Shown piece by piece: positions 1 to 5,074 of a DNA stretch of 5,906 nucleotides (positions are counted from its first letter, which is position 1; each line of letters begins with the position of its first letter). The notes below the pieces were generated by a model, which was given only the letters and a program-made list of their open reading frames with translations, was not told the origin of the DNA and made no database searches. The position numbers and the translations under genes were made by a program. Source of the stretch: Cyanobacteria bacterium HKST-UBA02 (GTDB lineage Bacteria; Cyanobacteriota; Vampirovibrionia; Obscuribacterales; Obscuribacteraceae); contig JAGQHH010000327.1 of assembly GCA_020431945.1 (NCBI GenBank), positions 1 to 5,906 of the forward strand, in the 5' to 3' direction.

Positions 1-1
1 T

Positions 2-970
2 CTCCTGATAGTCAGTCTGGCATCATCGATAGTCCCGGCCTTTTCGGCGGAGGAGCCGCCTCTTCAAGCAAGCACATCGAGCACGACCCTGCAGGGCGGC
101 ACCGGCTCGACTACTCTACAGGGCGGCACCGGCTCGACTACATTGCAAGGAGGCACCGGCTCTACAACTCTGCAGACCGGCACTTCGGGAGCGCTCATAA
201 AGGGCAAGGCCGAGCGCGAGGCCGGCCCGGTCACCATTCTTTTTCTGGTCGACGCCAGTTTGAGCATGAAGGACAATCTCGACAGAAAGGTCCAGAAGAT
301 AGACGCTGCCAAGAAAGTGCTGGAGAAGGCCATGCTCGGAATTCCAACCGATGTCAATGTCGGTTTGAGGGTCTTCGGGCACTTTGCCCAGGGCGGATTC
401 GATCCCTGTATGGCGTCCGTGCTCCTGGTGCCCCCGGGCACCGGCAATCGCGGCACGATCATCAACCGCATGCGCCGGATCAGACCCACAGGAATGACGC
501 CTCTCACTTTCGCCATCGCCCAGGCCGCCGAGAATGATCTGCGCCGGGTGAAAGGACGCAAGACAATCATTCTCATCACCGATGGTGCCGAGACCTGCGG
601 TCACGATCCCTGCGCCTATGTGAGGACTCTTCCGGCACGGGGCATCGAGCTCAAGCTCGATATAGTCGGTCTCGATCTGAAAAGAGACAACCATGCCAGG
701 CAGCAGCTTAATTGCATAGCCACTAATTCCGGTGGCAAGTATTATGATGCCAAAACTGCCTCGGAGTTGATCGAGAGCGTATCGCATAGCGTCAGCAAAG
801 CGATTTCGGGCAAGGTCGTGATCGGCGGCCAGTCGAACAATATCGCCAACCCCGAGACGCCGCCGGAGCTCGTTCCCATCCTGCCGGCCGGACGTCTGGA
901 GGACAGCCGCATCCTCGAGAAGCAGAAATACGACCCGGACAATATCCTCGAGCGCGGACCGGAGCCTTAA
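2..970 (+). CDS. Secreted VWA-domain protein with MIDAS metal site (5' partial)
   Basis: The frame is open from the window edge to TAA at 968-970 (322 visible codons), so the true start lies upstream. Visible residues 1-16 are hydrophobic, end in VPAFSA-EE and look like the end of a signal peptide, suggesting export. Next come four 9-residue repeats (28-63), then a VWA domain from about 75 to 265. The MIDAS metal-binding residues are complete: D84-x-S86-x-S88, T166 (GMTPL) and D194 (ITDGAE). The ITDGAETCGHDPC stretch and the upstream GFDPC match a bacterial VWA family in which paired cysteines may form disulfides. The tail, about 275-322, is Pro/Glu-rich with no recognised domain. VWA domains usually bind protein ligands through a divalent metal; the partner here is unknown. 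A short in-frame TTG at 143 should not be taken as the start, because it would remove the signal peptide and two repeats. The gene is convergent with the kinase gene. The domain call is firm; the role is not. Confidence 0.88.
   Translation, partial: LLIVSLASSIVPAFSAEEPPLQASTSSTTLQGGTGSTTLQGGTGSTTLQGGTGSTTLQTGTSGALIKGKAEREAGPVTILFLVDASLSMKDNLDRKVQKIDAAKKVLEKAMLGIPTDVNVGLRVFGHFAQGGFDPCMASVLLVPPGTGNRGTIINRMRRIRPTGMTPLTFAIAQAAENDLRRVKGRKTIILITDGAETCGHDPCAYVRTLPARGIELKLDIVGLDLKRDNHARQQLNCIATNSGGKYYDAKTASELIESVSHSVSKAISGKVVIGGQSNNIANPETPPELVPILPAGRLEDSRILEKQKYDPDNILERGPEP
83..190 (+). repeat. Four 27-bp in-frame tandem repeats encoding TTLQGGTGS
   Basis: Units lie at 83-109, 110-136, 137-163 and 164-190. 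The first three encode exactly the same nonapeptide, TTLQGGTGS; the fourth is degenerate (TTLQTGTSG). Units 1 and 2 differ at three bases, and unit 3 differs from each of them at six; every one of these changes is synonymous. The repeat sits between the signal peptide and the VWA domain, so it probably forms a flexible or extended Thr/Gly-rich linker outside the cytoplasm. Divergence at DNA level with an unchanged peptide suggests selection on the protein rather than recent slippage. Confidence 0.9.
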
Positions 971-3178
971 TCAGGGCTTCCAGTCATCGAGCTCGTCGAT
1001 TACTTTCAGGCTCTCGGAGCGAGTCAGCACTGTCAGCAGGGGCAGATCGCGTTTGAGCCGGGCGATGCCCTTGCGAGTCACCTTGCTGCATCCGGTCAGA
1101 TCGAGAATCCGAAGCTCACGGCATTTGCCTATCCTGGCCAGACCACTGTCGGTGATACCACAGTTTTTCAGATCGAGCCGGGACAGTCGCCTGAGCTTGC
1201 TCAGCTTTTCGAGCTGCTCATCGCCGATGGGCAGATCGCTCAGCCTTAGATCATTCAGGTTCTCGAGACTGGCCACGATGGGAATGATCTCATCGCTCAA
1301 ATAAGTACCGCTCAGATCGAGAAATTCGAGATCCGGTTTTTGGGACCTCAAAGTCTCGATGTCTTTCGGCTCGAGATTCTTCGTGTGATAGAAGCTCATA
1401 CCGCGGAGGCTCTTGACGGCGCAGAGAGCTTCGACAGCTCCCGGGGGCATCGGCATGACCAGGCAGTCCACATGTCTGAGGCTGGGAAGAGCCGAGAGAT
1501 AGCCGAAGCCACGGCCGGTGAGATTGCCGGTCATGCATATCCGGAGAATCTCCAGGGTTTTGATCCGGCTGATACAGCGCATTCCTTCGTCATTGAAAGC
1601 AGTGCTCTGCATCTCGATCACTTCCACAGGCTCGTCCTCCAGATATTTGAAGCCCTCGCCGGTGATTGTGTCGGTGAATGTGATACCGATGGCACGCAGA
1701 TCGGTTTTCTCGCGAAGCTCGGCGAAATCGGCGTCGGTCGTCGCGGTGCCGGACATCCAGCGGTCGCCGAAATCACCCCTGCTTCTCTGCCATTTCACGC
1801 CCGAGATTACACCGATTGCGTCCTGAAGCTTCGGTGGATCTTTCTCCACCGGTCTGGTCAGATCGGCTGCTGGTTGCTCGCCGGGACGGGAGAGGGTGAA
1901 GATTATGAAAGAAGAGGCGAGCAGCAAGGCTGTCATGAAAATCAGGGTCAGGAGCCTCTTGCTTTTCGGCGGCCCGGATGAAGGCACTGTCTCCGCCGGC
2001 GGTGGCGGCTCCGGAGCCTGGGAGGCGACAATCTCGGCAAGGGCATCTTTCAGGGCGGCGGTGCTCTCGAAACGCTTTCCTCGATCTTTCTCGAGACAGG
2101 TAGCCACTATTTCTTTCAGACCGGCTGGAAAATTGCTGGTGCTGTCCACGTCATCGATTGCCGGCGCCGGCTCCCGGTCGTGCTTGGCCAGGAGTTCCAG
2201 GGGAGTGCCGGCAATGAAGGGCGGCCTGCCGGTGAGGGCTTCGAAAAGAACGCAGCCTACCGAATAGACTTCGCAGCCCTCATCAAAAGCTTCTCCCCTG
2301 GCGATATCAGGGCTCATATAGGCAGGAGTCCCGGCTACTATTCGGCTCTGGCTCTCGCTCTCGAGCATCTCTTTCTTGAGAGCTCCGACACCGAAATCGA
2401 TCAGCCTGACATCCAGCCTGCCTGCCGGGTCCAGGGCGAAGAGTATATTGCTCGGCTTGACATCGCGGTGGAAGAGACCCTGACTGTGCGAGTATGTGAG
2501 GGCCTCGGCGATTTTCATGAAGATTCTGAGGGTGAGACCGGGCTCGATGGTTCTCTCTTTGATAGCCCGGTCGAGACCCTGGCCTGGGAAGTATTCCATC
2601 ACCATGAATGGATTGCTCCCGCCGCTGATGCCGAAGTCGAGTACCCGTACTATGGAGGGATGGACGAGCTGATTCGTGTTCCGGGCTTCTTGCTGGAAGG
2701 CGATGATCTGCTCCGGGCTCAGGTTGTGGAGGATTTTGATCGCGACCTTTTTATTGAGCAACCGATCGCGGCAGAGATAGACAGTACCGCTGGCACCTCT
2801 GCCGAGCAGATTCAGGGGCGCATAGCGCTCATAGGGAAAGGTCTCCGGATCCAGCTCGAGTTCCGGCTCCAGTTCTGGTTCCGGTGCAGGCTCGGTCTCT
2901 CGAGAATCAGCCGGCGTCGCCGGTGGACCGGCGCTACGGGGAAGGGGATTGGCACATGAACACAGGTCTGCTCGAAAGATCCACTGGGTGAGGGTACCCG
3001 GTCTGCCTTCTTCGATATGCTTACCGCAATGACCGCAGATATTCAGCCCGGTGTCGGTCTGGTTTTCTTCCCTGGCGACATTGCAGGTGCAGACCATGAT
3101 CCACTGGGTGAGGCGACCCGAGCCGGCCTTCTCCAGGGGGAGCTGACATTTGGGGCAGATCTCTGGCTCGTGGCTCAA
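971..3178 (-). CDS. Membrane Ser/Thr protein kinase with two N-terminal zinc ribbons and C-terminal LRRs
   Basis: This 735-residue protein has four parts. Two tandem zinc ribbons have ligands C8/C11/C30/C32 and C48/C51/C73/C75, each with an LTQWI motif. After a Pro/Glu-rich linker (about 95-112) comes a kinase domain (about 117-385): Gly loop GRGASGTV 126-133, VAIK K148, E164, HRDVKPSN 237-244, DFG 261-263, GTPAYMSP 283-290 and R369. One membrane helix spans about 409-429 after the basic KSKR. Leucine-rich repeats run from about 490 to 720. The positive-inside rule puts zinc ribbons and kinase in the cytoplasm and LRRs outside. Two acids are changed: the APE-motif position reads SPD (D291), and the usual Asp of the DxYSxG motif is E303. 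It is probably active, phosphorylating Ser/Thr on unknown targets. Start: TTG at 3176-3178 is the only choice that keeps the first ribbon, because an in-frame TGA lies five codons upstream and the next Met is residue 28. It lies 28 bp after nuoM, probably co-transcribed, and its stop abuts the VWA stop. Confidence 0.92.
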   Translation of the reverse strand: MSHEPEICPKCQLPLEKAGSGRLTQWIMVCTCNVAREENQTDTGLNICGHCGKHIEEGRPGTLTQWIFRADLCSCANPLPRSAGPPATPADSRETEPAPEPELEPELELDPETFPYERYAPLNLLGRGASGTVYLCRDRLLNKKVAIKILHNLSPEQIIAFQQEARNTNQLVHPSIVRVLDFGISGGSNPFMVMEYFPGQGLDRAIKERTIEPGLTLRIFMKIAEALTYSHSQGLFHRDVKPSNILFALDPAGRLDVRLIDFGVGALKKEMLESESQSRIVAGTPAYMSPDIARGEAFDEGCEVYSVGCVLFEALTGRPPFIAGTPLELLAKHDREPAPAIDDVDSTSNFPAGLKEIVATCLEKDRGKRFESTAALKDALAEIVASQAPEPPPPAETVPSSGPPKSKRLLTLIFMTALLLASSFIIFTLSRPGEQPAADLTRPVEKDPPKLQDAIGVISGVKWQRSRGDFGDRWMSGTATTDADFAELREKTDLRAIGITFTDTITGEGFKYLEDEPVEVIEMQSTAFNDEGMRCISRIKTLEILRICMTGNLTGRGFGYLSALPSLRHVDCLVMPMPPGAVEALCAVKSLRGMSFYHTKNLEPKDIETLRSQKPDLEFLDLSGTYLSDEIIPIVASLENLNDLRLSDLPIGDEQLEKLSKLRRLSRLDLKNCGITDSGLARIGKCRELRILDLTGCSKVTRKGIARLKRDLPLLTVLTRSESLKVIDELDDWKP
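2978..3120 (-). repeat. Direct repeat pair, 120 bp apart, marking the duplicated zinc ribbon
   Basis: On the + strand, gatccactgggtgag begins at 2978 and again at 3098, exactly 120 bp (40 codons) apart. The match extends over 23 bases with two mismatches. It encodes the LTQWI core of each zinc ribbon. The first cysteines (C8 and C48) are also 40 residues apart, so the module duplicated in frame as a unit. The last CxC pairs are 43 residues apart, showing a three-residue insertion in the second copy. Confidence 0.8.
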
Positions 3179-3183
3179 ATGTG

Positions 3184-3206
3184 TTCGGGTCCCTCAGGGA
3201 CCTGAA
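3184..3206 (-). promoter_or_regulatory. Hairpin filling the nuoM-kinase gap, overlapping the kinase ribosome-binding site
   Basis: On the - strand the arms are GGTCCC and GGGACC around a 3-base TGA loop. They are extended by TTC/GAA past one A-C mismatch, spanning 23 bases. The hairpin starts right after the nuoM TAA (3207-3209) and ends five bases before the kinase TTG. The only Shine-Dalgarno-like sequence, GAGGGA, lies in the loop and right arm, 11 bases from the TTG, so folding would hide it. There is no T-run after the stem, so it is not a standard intrinsic terminator. A translational control element, mRNA processing site or protein-binding palindrome are all possible. Confidence 0.6.
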
Positions 3207-4763
3207 TTATATATCCTGATTGAAGCTGATATGGCTGCGGCTGAGAATACTGTCGGTGATCCGGTCGCCTACCCGGCTGTATATATTGCTCAGCCAGAGA
3301 GGATAGACGCCGAAAGCCAGGATGAGCACGCTCAAGCAGGTTGCAACGAGCTTTTCGGTGCCGGTAGCATCGTAGAGATGACCTTTCCATTTCTCTTGCT
3401 CGGGACCGTAGAAGAGTCGCTTCAGGAGCCAGAGCATATAGCCGGCGGTGAGCACCACTCCGAGAGCCGCCACATAGGTCCAGCCCCGAACGAAGTCTCC
3501 GGTGAGGGGCCAGTAAGCCAGGGGTGACGTGATCGCTCCGTAGAAGACCGTTACTTCGCCGACGAATCCGGAAAGAGCAGGCAGACCGAGATTAGCCATG
3601 GTGCCGAACATCCAGAAATAGAAGAGGATCGGCATCTTGAACGCGAGACCGCCGCCGATCTCGGGCAAGAGCCTGGTATGGCAACGCTCGTAGACCGTCC
3701 CGACCAGGAAGAAGAGCAGGGCTGAGATGAAGCCGTGGCTGATCATCTGGAAGATAGCGCCGTTGACCGCCGTATTGGAGAGACAGCCGATACCCAGGAG
3801 GATAAAGCCCATGTGGCTGACGCTGGAGAAAGCGATGATGCGTTTCATATCTTTCTGCACTAGACAGGCGATCGCTCCCCAGAGAATATTGATCGCTCCC
3901 AGTGCCACCACGCCCTGTCCGTACTCGACGAAGAAGGCAGGAAAGAATCCCATGCATATCCGAACGAGACCGTAAGAGCCCATCTTGAGGAGCAGTCCGG
4001 CCAGGATCATTGATATCGGGGTCGGTGCCTCGACGTGGGCATCAGGAAGCCAGGTATGAAAAGGTACCGAGGGAAGCTTGATGATGAATGAGAGGAAGAA
4101 AGCCAGACAGGCGATACTCTGGGCGGCTGCCGGCAACTGGTTGGCGCTGGTAGCCAGGAGCCCCATGTCGAAGGTCGCCGAGGTCGGGTCGATCATACTG
4201 AGCTGGACATAGGTATAGAGAAGACCGGCAAGCATGATCACGCCGCCGAAAAACGTATAGAGCAAGAACTTCATCGCTGCATAGCCGCGTCTGGGTCCGC
4301 CCCAGATGGCGATGAGGAAATACATCGGTACCAGCTCGAGCTCGTACATGACGAAGAACTGAACGAGGTTTTGCGAAACGAATACGCCGAGCACCGAGAA
4401 GGTGAGTAGCATCACCAGGCTGTAATAGAGCTTGCCTCGCTTGTTGATGGTGTAGCTGGCGAGCACCGCCATGAGGGTCACTACCGTGGTGAGCAGCACC
4501 ATGGAGAGGCTCAGCCCGTCGACTCCGATGTTGTACGAAATCTGAACCGGTGTCGTGATCCAGGGCTGCACGGTGACGAACTGCATGCCGCTTGTGGATG
4601 AGTCGAATCTGCTCCAGAGGAAAAGCGATAGACCGAGCATCGCCAGAGAGAAGCCTATGGCCGCGCCCCGGGCGTCTTTGTCCGTGGGCACCAGGGGGAT
4701 GATCAGGGAGGCTATCAGGGGTACGGCGAGTAGTAAATTGAGGATGAAGGTGGGGTCGTTCAC
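3207..4763 (-). CDS. nuoM: NADH-quinone oxidoreductase subunit M (complex I antiporter-like subunit)
   Basis: This is a membrane-arm subunit of respiratory complex I that couples quinone reduction to proton pumping; it belongs to the proton_antipo_M family (also called NdhD). The 518-residue product is hydrophobic throughout and close to the usual length of about 500. Counterparts of the E. coli NuoM charged channel residues are present: E141 in YELELVPMY, K229 in IKLPSVPFHTWLPDAH, K260 in LLLKMGSYG and E403 in GFVGEV. The SSVSHMGF motif is at 313-320. I chose GTG at 4761-4763 because AGAGG lies five bases upstream and the first helix (about 5-24) follows at once. A TTG at 4919 would add 52 unmatched, polar residues across the likely promoter. 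It diverges from nuoL rather than following it, and the kinase gene follows 28 bp downstream. The family call is firm; the M versus cyanobacterial NdhD label is naming only. Confidence 0.95.
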   Translation of the reverse strand: MNDPTFILNLLLAVPLIASLIIPLVPTDKDARGAAIGFSLAMLGLSLFLWSRFDSSTSGMQFVTVQPWITTPVQISYNIGVDGLSLSMVLLTTVVTLMAVLASYTINKRGKLYYSLVMLLTFSVLGVFVSQNLVQFFVMYELELVPMYFLIAIWGGPRRGYAAMKFLLYTFFGGVIMLAGLLYTYVQLSMIDPTSATFDMGLLATSANQLPAAAQSIACLAFFLSFIIKLPSVPFHTWLPDAHVEAPTPISMILAGLLLKMGSYGLVRICMGFFPAFFVEYGQGVVALGAINILWGAIACLVQKDMKRIIAFSSVSHMGFILLGIGCLSNTAVNGAIFQMISHGFISALLFFLVGTVYERCHTRLLPEIGGGLAFKMPILFYFWMFGTMANLGLPALSGFVGEVTVFYGAITSPLAYWPLTGDFVRGWTYVAALGVVLTAGYMLWLLKRLFYGPEQEKWKGHLYDATGTEKLVATCLSVLILAFGVYPLWLSNIYSRVGDRITDSILSRSHISFNQDI

Positions 4764-4768
4764 GGTTG

Positions 4769-4773
4769 CCTCT
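4769..4773 (-). promoter_or_regulatory. Ribosome-binding site for nuoM (decides the GTG start)
   Basis: AGAGG on the - strand lies five bases before the GTG at 4761-4763. This spacing and match support the internal GTG over the longer reading that begins at TTG 4919. Confidence 0.6.
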
Positions 4774-4814
4774 GCTTGCGCTGATACTGCATGAAACTTT
4801 CTTGCAAATGCGCT

Positions 4815-4840
4815 CCACAGTATATAGGGACAGACTGTGG
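4815..4840. promoter_or_regulatory. Inverted repeat over the nuoM -10 box, candidate operator
   Basis: CCACAGT at 4815-4821 and ACTGTGG at 4834-4840 form a perfect 7-bp inverted repeat with a 12-base spacer. A smaller palindrome, ACAG-A-CTGT, lies at 4830-4838. The left arm overlaps the putative -10 hexamer of nuoM, where a dimeric regulator could block RNA polymerase. The regulator is unknown, and the same bases could instead form an RNA hairpin if transcription starts further upstream. Confidence 0.35.
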
Positions 4841-4848
4841 TCTGCCAG
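4819..4848 (-). promoter_or_regulatory. Candidate sigma70-type promoter for nuoM
   Basis: On the - strand, CTGGCA (4843-4848, four of six matches to TTGACA) and TATACT (4819-4824, five of six matches to TATAAT) are separated by 18 bases. Transcription would start near 4812, giving a leader of about 50 bases before the GTG. This is motif matching by eye only. Confidence 0.4.
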
Positions 4849-5032
4849 CGAAAAAGGTAGTAAATGTGCCTGTTTGAAGAATTATTGAAAAGAAAAATCT
4901 TTTCACCAGCCCATGTCAAGGGTGTGGCGGCCGGTCAGGAGATGCCGCCGGGCTTAACTTCGGCCGCGATGTTCGAACAGTGTCCCGACGATCTCTTGAA
5001 AGCGCCCGGCGGTGCCGTGATCGCCTTTGAGT

Positions 5033-5038
5033 TATAGT
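5033..5038 (+). promoter_or_regulatory. Weak candidate -10 box for nuoL
   Basis: TATAGT matches five of six bases of the sigma70 -10 consensus and lies about 37 bases before the nuoL ATG. No good -35 hexamer is found 16-18 bases upstream and there is no TGn extension, so it would need an activator or another sigma factor, or may be chance. Confidence 0.22.
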
Positions 5039-5058
5039 ATTCACGCGAAATCCATTCT

Positions 5059-5064
5059 GGAGAG
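5059..5064 (+). promoter_or_regulatory. Ribosome-binding site for nuoL
   Basis: GGAGAG lies ten bases before the ATG at 5075. An in-frame TAG at 5072-5074 immediately precedes that ATG, so the start cannot be further upstream. Confidence 0.6.
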
Positions 5065-5074
5065 CTTTCCTTAG

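Larger units (their letters stand above)
4764..5074. other. Divergent nuoM-nuoL intergenic region, no gene seen
   Basis: These 311 bp separate the two start codons. I find no convincing coding sequence. The nuoM side holds a promoter-like pair and an inverted repeat (4815-4848). The middle (4926-4967) is GC-rich, with GCGGCCG at 4927-4933 matched by CGGCCGC at 4961-4967 and a competing GGCGG/CCGCC pair at 4926-4930 and 4945-4949. The nuoL side holds a weak -10-like TATAGT and a ribosome-binding site. The region is the natural place for joint control of both complex I genes. Confidence 0.7.

Noticed and set aside
143..145. TTG at 143 as the start of the VWA gene
   Set aside because: The frame continues upstream to the window edge through a signal-peptide-like segment and two further identical repeat units, so the gene is truncated rather than starting here.
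64..787. - strand open frames opposite the VWA gene, including a VVEPVPPC repeat
   Set aside because: The repeat is just the complement of the TTLQGGTGS codons, and the synonymous pattern of change fits the + strand frame only.
961..981. Bidirectional terminator at the VWA-kinase junction
   Set aside because: The stem is only about six pairs with bulges and has no T-run on either strand.
1340..2959. Long + strand open frames at 1340-1981 and 2180-2959
   Set aside because: They lie antisense to the kinase gene, whose domains and motifs account for this DNA. The antisense translations show no recognisable domain and arise from biased third-codon positions.
3592..4818. Open frames overlapping nuoM on both strands (3592-3957, 4042-4818, 4555-4794)
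   Set aside because: All are alternative readings of a well-conserved nuoM and show no family features.
4764..4919. N-terminal extension of nuoM back to a TTG at 4917-4919
   Set aside because: The extra 52 residues are polar and unlike the family, cross the likely promoter and its inverted repeat, and have no good ribosome-binding site. The first membrane helix starts just after GTG 4763, which has AGAGG five bases upstream.
4914..4919. Perfect TTGACA on the - strand as a second nuoM promoter
   Set aside because: No acceptable -10 hexamer lies 16-18 bases downstream; the best there matches only three of six bases. It remains possible but unsupported.
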